IMG/VR virus record: IMGVR_UViG_2077657010_000001
Coordinates: 34,323-98,322 of that record
Length of the DNA stretch: 64,000 bases
Source of the DNA: a virus
Reading direction: 5' to 3' (one strand)
In this document: piece by piece, positions 44,399 to 52,392 of the stretch
Position numbering within the stretch: the first letter of the stretch is position 1
How the letters are laid out: each line of letters opens with the position of its first letter
Program-made: the position numbers and the translations under genes
The notes under the pieces: generated by a model
What the model was told of the DNA's origin: nothing
Database searches by the model: none
What the model saw: only the letters and a program-made list of their open reading frames with translations

Positions 44399-45118
44399 AT
44401 GGATATCAAGAAGTTAGTGCGCCGACCAGAGGCGGTGCATGAGACACTCGTGAATAAAGACCATCAACTCATCACCAAGACAGGGTGTAAGATTCTTGTA
44501 CCTGAAGGTTATGTAGGTAAAGGTCTGGCATCTATTTCTTCGGAAGTCACCACGATTGGTATTTGGATGATGGTCATCAACGACAAGCATTATGCCGTCT
44601 CTATTGCAACTTCTATGATGAACCTGACCCCATCCTCTATTGAGATGGATACGATTGAAGAGGAGGACTTTTACGTCCTCCATTTCGACCCTGGCAGTGT
44701 AGTCATTCGAAATACCGAATTGGTTAAAGATAAGAAAATCGTTAACTACATCATGGACTACTTCACTGACTATGGGCACAGTCCGTGGTTCATTAATTAT
44801 ATCGACCACTCAGAACTATTCGTGGAGTGTCGAGGTTTCAATGACATCACCTTGGTAGAAAGTCAGGCCATGCTAGACATTGTTACGGCACATATCTCAC
44901 GTGACCCTAACGACATCAAGCAATACTACCGCCATACTCTCAAAGATAAGGCGGATATACATAAAAGGCCATTACTGCTACCTTTGCGTGATATTGCCAA
45001 TAACACCACGTCTAACTTAGCAAGGTTAAACGGCTCGGAAATGAAGCGTTCCATTAAAGCGTCCTTGACCAATGAACCAGTACGCGAAGAGCCGCTTGAA
45101 ACAATTATTGCAAGGTAA
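44399..45118 (+). CDS. Putative virion or assembly protein (239 aa)
   Basis: No family recognised. The ATG follows TAGGGGATTT. The N-terminal half looks beta-rich (TKTGCKILVPEGYVGKGLASISSEVTT), the C-terminal tail basic and possibly flexible. Lying 5 bases before the prohead protease gene, it may be a head-assembly partner or a protease substrate; that is context only. Confidence 0.66.
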   Translation: MDIKKLVRRPEAVHETLVNKDHQLITKTGCKILVPEGYVGKGLASISSEVTTIGIWMMVINDKHYAVSIATSMMNLTPSSIEMDTIEEEDFYVLHFDPGSVVIRNTELVKDKKIVNYIMDYFTDYGHSPWFINYIDHSELFVECRGFNDITLVESQAMLDIVTAHISRDPNDIKQYYRHTLKDKADIHKRPLLLPLRDIANNTTSNLARLNGSEMKRSIKASLTNEPVREEPLETIIAR

Positions 45119-45123
45119 AGAAA

Positions 45124-45885
45124 ATGAAAAAGTTAAAATATTCTTGTACGGCACTCGTCGGTACAAATAAAAAAGGGATATTGGAACCTGATGAGCATGG
45201 GTATTATTATCTGTGCTTAGGTGCGATGAATATCCACAATTCTCAAGGTATCTGGTATGACTGGGAAACCAGTAAATCTATCTTGGGTCGTTCGGCGACG
45301 TTCCGGCGTAAGGCTGAAAAAGCTGCACTGATGAGCGAAGAAGAACATCCTGATTGGGAAGCGGGATGGAGTCTTGAACAATATATTAGTCGCATCCGCA
45401 TATTCGATAAAGATCGTGTTTGTGCCTTTATCCGTGATGTTGAGATTGTTCAAGGCGAGAAAGTCGGCGGTGGAAAACACCGCATGTACTTTTACGCATG
45501 GGTTAAACCGTGGGGTGCACGTGGTGAACATCTTAAAGCTGCATTAGATGATCCCCATCAAAATGTTTACTTTAGCCTCCGTGCGCTTTGTGATGATAAC
45601 TGGGTCGGTGGACAGTGTGTTCGTACACTTGTTGAGTTCGTTACCTTTGACTGGGTGTCTGAAGGTGGGCTCCACGTTGCGAGCAAATACCACAGTCCTG
45701 CGCTTGAATCGCACGATATTGATGTACCGGTCAGTGTACTTCAAAATATCGTTGATAAACGTGGTTCGGAGACTCAGTGTATCGGTCTAGAGAGCGAAGA
45801 CTATGACAACATCCAGCGTGTCATTGACTATGCCAAAAATAGCGAGCAGGGTGTTGTTAGTAAGCCTAAATTTTTGAAATGGTAG
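45124..45885 (+). CDS. Prohead protease (T4 gp21 / phiKZ gp175-like), 253 aa
   Basis: A serine protease that matures the capsid by trimming scaffold and capsid proteins. The catalytic pattern of the phage prohead protease fold is visible: His75 in SEEEHPDWEAG, the strand YFYAWVKPWGARGEHLKAALD before the active site, and Ser151 in VYFSLRAL (families have 'SSRGL'). FVTFDWVSEGG (172-182) matches the 'FDlVtdPS' strand. The length fits the family. The ATG follows AAGGTAAAGAAA. Cleavage motifs in other virion proteins of this phage were not searched. Confidence 0.72.
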   Translation: MKKLKYSCTALVGTNKKGILEPDEHGYYYLCLGAMNIHNSQGIWYDWETSKSILGRSATFRRKAEKAALMSEEEHPDWEAGWSLEQYISRIRIFDKDRVCAFIRDVEIVQGEKVGGGKHRMYFYAWVKPWGARGEHLKAALDDPHQNVYFSLRALCDDNWVGGQCVRTLVEFVTFDWVSEGGLHVASKYHSPALESHDIDVPVSVLQNIVDKRGSETQCIGLESEDYDNIQRVIDYAKNSEQGVVSKPKFLKW

Positions 45886-45898
45886 TTAGGGGGCAGTT

Positions 45899-46564
45899 TT
45901 GGGAAAAATACATAAGTACCTTGATATGCTTCCGAGTGGGATAAGTCGTGATATAAAAGTAGTGGGTAGTGATACCGACTTTTTACATATCTCGAATGAT
46001 CCCAACATCAAAAAGATGACACCGCGAATCGGCCATCGTCAACTGCTTTCAGAAGATCGTACCATACCACGTGTGTCTGGATGTGCTGACTTAAAAGGCT
46101 GCATCTATGGCCACTCAATGGTATACGCGTCATCTATTGATGGCGTGGATAAAGAAAAAGAGAAAGATTCTGATAAGACATTCTGGTATACAATCTACCG
46201 CATTACTGGGTATGAATTCGTTAAGCCGGGTAAACGTTTGCTACCTGATACTCACATGACGGACGAGTTATGGTTAATTGGGTATACGCCAGAAGCTTAC
46301 GACATCAAACCTGTTAAGGTAGGTATGCTCTTACCAGTAAGGTCTATGTTGGTATCTAACCATGGAAAGCAAGAGTCGTACAATTTGTTCTATCTATATG
46401 TCAAAGATGAACTGACCTTGGACGGTAATGTGTTGAAAAAGGGTTATTACTCATTCACACTCGACGGTGATCTCATCCCACAAGTTGGTGTACATAATGT
46501 GGAAAACCTTAAAACTATATCAAAGGAGACTTGGAAGTCTGCACTAAAAGAGATTGATGGCTAA
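45899..46564 (+). CDS. Unknown protein next to the prohead protease (221 aa)
   Basis: No family recognised. It starts at TTG 45899, with AGGGGG 5 bases upstream; ATG 45926 is the fallback. Appears beta-rich and basic in the N-terminal part, soluble. It is the last gene of the beta'-beta-protease unit, so a head-assembly role is plausible. Confidence 0.63.
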   Translation: MGKIHKYLDMLPSGISRDIKVVGSDTDFLHISNDPNIKKMTPRIGHRQLLSEDRTIPRVSGCADLKGCIYGHSMVYASSIDGVDKEKEKDSDKTFWYTIYRITGYEFVKPGKRLLPDTHMTDELWLIGYTPEAYDIKPVKVGMLLPVRSMLVSNHGKQESYNLFYLYVKDELTLDGNVLKKGYYSFTLDGDLIPQVGVHNVENLKTISKETWKSALKEIDG

Positions 46565-46623
46565 AACCGTTAATCGCATTAATGTCACAATGCGCACGTG
46601 TCTATTAATGTGAGGGTATATAC

Positions 46624-46938
46624 ATGCCAAATGTCTATAATCTAAAAATCCCTCCAACACTTTTAAGGTTAGGTACTGCTGCTGTCGAAAGGCTATTCAT
46701 AACCGGCTTACGTCGGCAGATAACCATTGATGATGTACAACACCTGATGGATAAACGCTATCCTGACCGTAAGCGTGCTGCAAACGCCCAAGTGAAGATA
46801 GTATCTGAAGGTGACCTTGCAGTATTCAATATGGACATTGAAAGTCTGTTGGATAAGGGTATCAGTCACAACACAAAGATGTCATTGGCATCATCATACA
46901 CACGCGGGTATTTAACTATCCGGGTTATTGATATATAA
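46624..46938 (+). CDS. Unknown basic protein (104 aa)
   Basis: No family recognised. The ATG follows GAGGGTATATAC. A small basic protein with an ATVERL-type helix start and a hydrophobic core pattern. The gap before it holds ATTAATGTCAC and ATTAATGTGAG (about 46579-46614), similar to the right half of the repeated promoter-like element, so it may have its own promoter. Confidence 0.65.
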   Translation: MPNVYNLKIPPTLLRLGTAAVERLFITGLRRQITIDDVQHLMDKRYPDRKRAANAQVKIVSEGDLAVFNMDIESLLDKGISHNTKMSLASSYTRGYLTIRVIDI

Positions 46939-46957
46939 CATTTAGTAGGAAGGTAAC

Positions 46958-47479
46958 ATGCTTGTTTTTAATATTGATTCAGACGGTGTAGCGGCTAATT
47001 GGGAAAAGTACATGCTGAATAACCATTTCACAGACATGGAAAATATTCGTGTGTTAAACAAGCACCCTGAACGCCGTAAGCTGATTGCTGAAGTTTATAA
47101 GAAGGACCCGCATGTTTTTCGTAAGCTTGAACCCATCCCACAATTCCGCCAGCTGTTAACGTGGTTAGATGATAATGACGTAAACTTTAGGATTTTAACC
47201 GCTTGTGGTGGCGATCATCCCGATTACGATCTCGTTGCTAAGGACAAGCGTGACTTCTTCATGGAGCATTACGGGATTGAAGCAGATAAAGTCATTGTGA
47301 CCGAAACGTCTGCGGATAAGTCTAACTACGCTGGTAGTGATCAGGTACTCATCGATGACTTCGATATGAACTGTGAAGCGTGGGAAGAAAACGGGGGTAT
47401 TGCAGTTGAAGTTGATCCTAACAACTACGATATCGATAAGCTGCTGTTCGTACTAAATGCCATTGTAGCTGATGAATAA
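46958..47479 (+). CDS. HAD phosphatase, 5'(3')-deoxyribonucleotidase-like (173 aa)
   Basis: The HAD motifs are clear: motif I DSDGV with nucleophile Asp7 and acid Asp9, motif II ILTACGG (Thr81), a Lys at 121 and motif IV LIDDFDMN (Asp133/134). The size and small helical cap fit the NT5C nucleotidase group, which removes phosphate from nucleoside monophosphates, so it may tune the nucleotide pool during phage replication. The ATG follows GTAGGAAGGTAAC. The substrate is inferred. Confidence 0.72.
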   Translation: MLVFNIDSDGVAANWEKYMLNNHFTDMENIRVLNKHPERRKLIAEVYKKDPHVFRKLEPIPQFRQLLTWLDDNDVNFRILTACGGDHPDYDLVAKDKRDFFMEHYGIEADKVIVTETSADKSNYAGSDQVLIDDFDMNCEAWEENGGIAVEVDPNNYDIDKLLFVLNAIVADE

Positions 47480-47487
47480 TACTGAGA

Positions 47488-47514
47488 CAGGTGTGGGGTA
47501 TATCCTCACACCTG
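47488..47514 (+). terminator. Hairpin after the HAD gene
   Basis: CAGGTGTG pairs with CACACCTG around a GGGTATATCCT interior. T-run support is weak (CCTTATATG), so it may be a terminator or a processing site. Confidence 0.55.
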
Positions 47515-47643
47515 CCTTATATGCCTCTCAATGGATATGTGTGGTGTTTTAATAGGTATGGTAGTATGGTAGGGCAATTGTTTTATTTTGTGGCTGCATA
47601 CAGCTTTATAGGGATTATATTTATAGGTACCAATGAAACACAT
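47515..47643. other. AT-rich intergenic DNA
   Basis: No credible gene here. AT-rich with several short repeats of TATGGTAG and GGTATGG type. It leads into the promoter-like element at 47644. Nothing further is recognised. Confidence 0.4.
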
Positions 47644-47668
47644 TTTGGGTATATTTCATTACCGTGAT
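47644..47668 (+). promoter_or_regulatory. Promoter-like element of the repeated family
   Basis: TTTTGGGTATATTTCAT, the spacer TACC, then GTGA: the same layout as at 1453, 60796 and 63496. The ATG of the next gene is about 80 bases further on. Confidence 0.55.
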
Positions 47669-47749
47669 ATGTGGCCATTAAAAATTAACTCGCTGTCACA
47701 TATTTTGAACACACGTTCCATTATTTATATTAGGTATTAAGGATTTAAA

Positions 47750-48175
47750 ATGAGCATTAAGAAATTAGACCTACTAGACGGCATTGATGTTAAGGTAACC
47801 AAGGACAACATGGTTGAACTTAAAAATGGTGATGTCATTCAGAAAGTCTATGATGAAAATGGATTTGACGGAGACCGTCTATCGCTATTGCGAGACATCA
47901 ATAGTGAGGTGTCTAAGAAGCTTACGAGCGTGGCGGGCAAGGCCATGACCACACACCTTCAGGCTGAAGGTAACGAAGACATTGAAGGTTTATCCTTCGA
48001 GCATGAGTTGCCACATGCCGACTTCGGTGTGGCGATTACACGCCCTGCCAAAAAGAAAGGTAAGAAGCTTGACCGTGATGAAGTCAAAGCGAATATCGCA
48101 TCTTATGTCAAGTCTAAGGGTCTTGACTCAACTAACGAGGTACGTGATGAATTAGCGTCGATGTGGGACGACTAA
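47750..48175 (+). CDS. Unknown protein (141 aa)
   Basis: No family recognised. The ATG follows TTAAGGATTTAAA. A charged protein with a Lys-rich middle (PAKKKGKKLDRDEVK) and an acidic end, probably soluble and partly disordered. It stands alone between a promoter-like element and a very strong terminator, so it is probably a monocistronic early gene. Confidence 0.68.
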   Translation: MSIKKLDLLDGIDVKVTKDNMVELKNGDVIQKVYDENGFDGDRLSLLRDINSEVSKKLTSVAGKAMTTHLQAEGNEDIEGLSFEHELPHADFGVAITRPAKKKGKKLDRDEVKANIASYVKSKGLDSTNEVRDELASMWDD

Positions 48176-48194
48176 TCACGGTGTTATGATTAAC

Positions 48195-48228
48195 GATGTA
48201 GTAGGGAAACCCCTACTACATCTTTTTT
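48195..48228 (+). terminator. Strong intrinsic terminator
   Basis: A perfect 12-bp stem GATGTAGTAGGG/CCCTACTACATC with an AAAC loop and seven Ts, the cleanest terminator in the window. Confidence 0.92.
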
Positions 48229-48251
48229 TGTCTTGTTAGATAGGAGCGGTT

Positions 48252-48476
48252 ATGTCATTATCGTACGATTATGGTAAGGATTGGTCTACCTCATCCCAAC
48301 ATGTTGCGGTGCCAGGAGTCTGCTTTGACTGCGGCGGTAAAGGCGTTAAGAAGCCATCCACTATCAGTAGTATTGTTTGGTTAATCATCTCACCACATAG
48401 TGGCTACACAGATTGCTTGTGTGAAGCGTGCATGCAATCACGATTATCATTCGTTGGGTTAACGCCTGACGTGTGA
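48252..48476 (+). CDS. Small zinc-binding protein (74 aa)
   Basis: Two cysteine pairs, CFDC (followed by GGKG) near residue 24 and CLCEAC near residue 56, form a likely treble-clef or ribbon zinc site; the CxxCGGKG pattern recalls the DnaJ-type zinc repeat. The ATG follows GATAGGAGCGGTT. No other domain. It lies alone between two terminators. The partner is unknown; nucleic-acid or protein binding is plausible. Confidence 0.65.
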   Translation: MSLSYDYGKDWSTSSQHVAVPGVCFDCGGKGVKKPSTISSIVWLIISPHSGYTDCLCEACMQSRLSFVGLTPDV

Positions 48477-48488
48477 GGCAAATAAAAT

Positions 48489-48519
48489 GAGGGAGCCGAA
48501 GCTCCCTCTATTTTTTTTG
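48489..48519. terminator. Terminator between converging genes
   Basis: GAGGGAGC-CGAA-GCTCCCTC followed by a T run. It ends the zinc-protein gene and faces the end of the tail-tube gene. Confidence 0.88.
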
Positions 48520-48520
48520 C

Positions 48521-49369
48521 TTAAATTTGGCTATTAGCGGCTTGCTCTGCAGTAGCGTTATAACCAACTTTGGTTGCCTCTACGTCTGGATCAGGCTCAG
48601 TAATGAACGCTTGGCGCGTAAATGTATTCAAGCCTAGACGGTTATGGCGATCGATTTCTTGCTTAGCCGCCTGAAGTGCACCGAAACCAGTTTGCTGGAG
48701 CGATGTCATTTGGATAGCAAGTTCGTTTTTCTCACCTGGTGCATCCAGCTGACGACGTGCGCCATCAGGACCATTTAGGCGAGGTGCCATGTTCGTGCAA
48801 ATCCATGCACGGAGAGGATACTTCTGAAGCGGATCCATTTCATAATACAATGCGGTCATTGAATAGAATGAAAGGAGCTGCTCTGTAACACTATCATCAA
48901 TAACCGACGCTAGTGGCACTTTAGCGATAGGATCCATCATACCGTAACGGATCCACGCTGATAGCATGTTCTGGTAGCCTAAGTTGTAGCTGTCTGGCCC
49001 AGTATGGGTGATATCAGACTGCTCTTCTTTAACATCAGTCAATTCAAACTGACGTTGGCCGCCACCACCGATGAGGGTTTCTGCGAATTCAGCGGTAAGT
49101 GCTTTATTCAACCCGTCAATCTGTGTGTGTGTTTCGAAGAATGTTTTGATAGCACGCTTCCAGTATTCTGGCTCTGGCATGCTCTCTACCCACTCTGGGA
49201 ACTCCAGAATCTTACACACCACATTACGTGATGTGTATGATGTATTGAGTGCTACAGTACTCAGGTCTGTAACCGGGCCGTTCTGACCCGCGATGAACGC
49301 ATTTGCCATCGGCGCAATGCTGTGCTTGCTCTCCGAGTTGGCAATCATGCGGTTTTTGATATCGGCCAT
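48521..49369 (-). CDS. Tail tube protein candidate (phiKZ gp30-like), 282 aa
   Basis: It directly follows the sheath gene on the same strand, the usual sheath-tube order of contractile phages (gp29-gp30 in phiKZ), and its length fits. The chain is mostly soluble with mixed strands and helices; I see no diagnostic motif, so the call rests on position and size. The ATG follows AGGGGTAATGTGAT. It would form the inner tube through which DNA passes. Confidence 0.7.
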   Translation of the reverse strand: MADIKNRMIANSESKHSIAPMANAFIAGQNGPVTDLSTVALNTSYTSRNVVCKILEFPEWVESMPEPEYWKRAIKTFFETHTQIDGLNKALTAEFAETLIGGGGQRQFELTDVKEEQSDITHTGPDSYNLGYQNMLSAWIRYGMMDPIAKVPLASVIDDSVTEQLLSFYSMTALYYEMDPLQKYPLRAWICTNMAPRLNGPDGARRQLDAPGEKNELAIQMTSLQQTGFGALQAAKQEIDRHNRLGLNTFTRQAFITEPDPDVEATKVGYNATAEQAANSQI

Positions 49370-49375
49370 ATCACA

Positions 49376-51421
49376 TTACCCCTCTTGGGTTTGGAAACGG
49401 TGAGCAACCAATGTAGTCTTAAAGACAGTTTTCATTGTTGCGCCGTAGAAGTGCACGTTCAATGAGATGCTATTGCCGTTAGCAATATCGATTTCACTGA
49501 AGTATGGTTCGAATTCCAGGTTGACAACACCGTCGTAGATGCCATCGGTCTTTTTGATAAGCTTATTGCGAACCATCTTGATGATTTCGCCGTTTGTCTT
49601 ATCAGACACACCTGACATTTCAGCCCACACACGCTCGGTGATCATCTGGAGGTTACCCACAACCATCGAAATCAACCAGCTGTTCAATACAGAACGGTCG
49701 TCTTGATACACTGAGTACAGTGCAGGGAAGTGATAACGGTACTGGTCAAATGCACGTAAGCTGATTAGGCCGGTATCCCAATCTGATACATAAACCGGGA
49801 AGGGTTTATAATCTAGGTTGAAATCATACCCTTCGTCAATGATGGTTAATTCACCACGACTGAAGCGGTACGCTGGCTTAAAGCGACCTTCCATAGAACC
49901 TGCATAAAGCGATGCTTTATTTGCAAGGCTGTATGAGACAGGTACACGCTCTTTGTACTGGCTATTGTTCAAGTACATTGAGTGGCCAACGATGTGTCCA
50001 CGCATCGTGCCTGTACCGTAGTACACTGACTCAGGCATTGAACGCAGCATGGCAGATAGTGCGACTTTCATCGCTTCTTCTGTCTGCATATCGTTAACAC
50101 CTTCGTTAAACACATGCGGAACCAAGATGAGGTTGGTGTGCTTATAACGACCGATGTAGTTACACATCTGCTCTTTGGTATCGGTTGAGAAACCAGAATC
50201 CCACAAGTAGCTATTCGGATACTTCAAGATAGCGTCATATTTTACAGTACCGTTACCGTAATTGCGCATCTCTTCACGAACCAACTTATCGAAGGTTTCG
50301 TTATCCATGGTACCATCGCTACCGCCAGACATGTAATGGACGTGGCCATCGGTGAGTAGCTCACCGCCCTGTTCGCCGCTATCGACCAGCAATCCATTAT
50401 ATGGGTTACCCTCAAGGTCAAGACCTGTGAAGATATCTACCATGTATGGGTTGTCTGCGACGTCTTCGTCGTCACGGATGACTTCAGCCGCATCGCCAAG
50501 TACCTTTTCGAGGTAATCGCGGTATACGTACATATCGCTACATGGGCCGAGTACTGGTGGCGTGCCATCCATTGTACTGCGATCGCGCCACGACTTCAGT
50601 GCGATATCTTCAAAGTCCAGCTCCATGCGCATTGGGCGATAATACGCATTCGGCTTAAAGCTGAATGAAATCGCATTTTGACCTTTCAAGGTTGGCATGA
50701 TGGAAGGTTTAACACCTTCTTCAACTTGCTCTAACCATTGCATGCCCATGATACGTCCGCCAACTGTACGGGCGATGTCTGGGTCAGATGACACGGTTGA
50801 CTTGGCATTCTGGCAGTAAAGTGATAACCCGTAATTATTTACGGATGCGCCAGGGTAAGGGCCCGGAATATCCATGATTGGATAGACGGTAGATTTACCT
50901 TGGTCAGTGGATACCGAACCTTCGAACGGAGTTGCTTGGCGGTACTTGCCTGACTCTTCGTTAATCTGACCAGTGCGCCAGATGATCAAAACACCGTCGA
51001 TTTCGCCTTTAACTTTTTTAACACCATTTTCATAAACAATGGAGCCGTCAAAGTTACGCTCGTACTGAGGAACCTTAGAGGGTACCACTTCAGCATAGAG
51101 ACGCATAGAGCCTGTCGAAGCATCCTGTGGTACAACCCGCTGAAACATAATCGGGTTAGCATTGCGGTTAAACAGCTCTGCGAAAGGTGTGTTAAAGGTG
51201 GTGTATGGACTCTTTAAGTTAAAGAGGTCGCCGTATAGTGACTTTGCAGTCGAACCATATACAACATGTGCCGCACCTACCTCGCCTTTGGGTGCGAAGT
51301 CAAAGATGAGCGGCAAGTGGATTGGAACGGGTACCTGCTCAACGACTGTAGGTGGAACGGACTGGTCGTCCACACCGTACTTGACGTTTTGCGCCGTACC
51401 ATTCTTGATAATAGTAGACAT
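49376..51421 (-). CDS. Tail sheath protein (phiKZ gp29-like), 681 aa
   Basis: A large sheath subunit that contracts to drive the tail tube into the cell. Its length is close to phiKZ gp29 (695). The N-terminal part shows the sheath start pattern (VPVPIHLPLIFDFAPKGEVG ... VVYGSTAKSLYGDLF), with a middle acidic insertion (about 310-385, glycine-rich GGSDGTMDN) and the conserved C-terminal handshake region (DIANGNSISLNVHFYGAT ... FKTTLVAHRF). The ATG follows ACAGGAGACTGAAA. The tube gene follows 6 bases later. Confidence 0.86.
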   Translation of the reverse strand: MSTIIKNGTAQNVKYGVDDQSVPPTVVEQVPVPIHLPLIFDFAPKGEVGAAHVVYGSTAKSLYGDLFNLKSPYTTFNTPFAELFNRNANPIMFQRVVPQDASTGSMRLYAEVVPSKVPQYERNFDGSIVYENGVKKVKGEIDGVLIIWRTGQINEESGKYRQATPFEGSVSTDQGKSTVYPIMDIPGPYPGASVNNYGLSLYCQNAKSTVSSDPDIARTVGGRIMGMQWLEQVEEGVKPSIMPTLKGQNAISFSFKPNAYYRPMRMELDFEDIALKSWRDRSTMDGTPPVLGPCSDMYVYRDYLEKVLGDAAEVIRDDEDVADNPYMVDIFTGLDLEGNPYNGLLVDSGEQGGELLTDGHVHYMSGGSDGTMDNETFDKLVREEMRNYGNGTVKYDAILKYPNSYLWDSGFSTDTKEQMCNYIGRYKHTNLILVPHVFNEGVNDMQTEEAMKVALSAMLRSMPESVYYGTGTMRGHIVGHSMYLNNSQYKERVPVSYSLANKASLYAGSMEGRFKPAYRFSRGELTIIDEGYDFNLDYKPFPVYVSDWDTGLISLRAFDQYRYHFPALYSVYQDDRSVLNSWLISMVVGNLQMITERVWAEMSGVSDKTNGEIIKMVRNKLIKKTDGIYDGVVNLEFEPYFSEIDIANGNSISLNVHFYGATMKTVFKTTLVAHRFQTQEG

Positions 51422-51493
51422 TTTCAGTCTCCTGTTGAGTTATGACGTCATGTCATATGTATTTACGCTTACAACATACCAATGGAGTAAATA

Positions 51494-52384
51494 ATGAGTC
51501 TTTCATCCGCATATGGATCAAAACTTTTAGTCGGATTCAATACCCGAGAGATTATCAATAGCATCAAACGGGCAGAAATCATCGAAAAGTGCCCACAGCC
51601 CCAAGATGGTGTTGCATACATTACTGAGAAGCACGAAGTTGCTCCTTTCAAGTACCCGATTGTCGACCATGTGACCAATACGGTTTACGTAGACTCTCGG
51701 CCATTTACATCAGTTGACCGAGACGGTTCATTAAAGATCCGTAACGAACTCGATGATAAATTACAACAGGTACTCGCTAAGTTGGAACTCGTGTGGTCGT
51801 TGTCAGAAGACAATAACCGTGTACAGCGGGCGCTACACTACAGTACCGAAGTGTTCGTAAAGTGGCTGTCTGGCATCCTAAAACGCCGCTATGGTCTTGA
51901 ACCACTTACAGGTTTACAAGTCCACACGGTAGTTGCGATGTATGGTATTGGCCAGTTCATAAACAATATTGATGAACGTGCAGCCACAAAGCACTTACAA
52001 AGTATTGCTAACGATCACCGCATTCCTAACGACATTGTCATGTCTGTTGGGGAACGTGTTGGTTATATTTTTCCACGTGACCTAAACGAGTTTGTTGAAG
52101 TGTTGGTCAATTCAGACTTATCACCACGCCTTAAAGATGTATCAACCCGTGGGCTATATGAAGCACTGGGTGGTTCATGGTGGGGGAATACTGATGCTAA
52201 ATTCTTGACTGGGCAAGCCTTGGAATATCCACCAACAATGGCGGGTCTTGTATGGATGGCTACAGAAAACAGTATGTTCAAAAAGACTGCGATCGGCGAT
52301 ATCGTTGATAACAGTAATCGTAACAATACACACTACAACTTCCAGCGTGGCCTTCAGCTCATTTTCGACACGTATTTGGATTAG
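51494..52384 (+). CDS. Putative virion structural protein (phiKZ gp28 position), 296 aa
   Basis: No family recognised. It diverges from the sheath gene with a 72-bp gap and leads a forward run to terminase; in phiKZ the genes between terminase (gp25) and sheath (gp29) are structural, so I infer the same here. The protein is mostly helical and soluble. The ATG follows AATGGAGTAAATA. Confidence 0.66.
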   Translation: MSLSSAYGSKLLVGFNTREIINSIKRAEIIEKCPQPQDGVAYITEKHEVAPFKYPIVDHVTNTVYVDSRPFTSVDRDGSLKIRNELDDKLQQVLAKLELVWSLSEDNNRVQRALHYSTEVFVKWLSGILKRRYGLEPLTGLQVHTVVAMYGIGQFINNIDERAATKHLQSIANDHRIPNDIVMSVGERVGYIFPRDLNEFVEVLVNSDLSPRLKDVSTRGLYEALGGSWWGNTDAKFLTGQALEYPPTMAGLVWMATENSMFKKTAIGDIVDNSNRNNTHYNFQRGLQLIFDTYLD

Positions 52385-52392
52385 GAGTTACC

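Noticed and set aside
48252-48476. DnaJ-type chaperone assignment for the 74-residue protein
   Set aside because: Only a CxxCGGKG-like piece is present; no J domain or full zinc repeat set.
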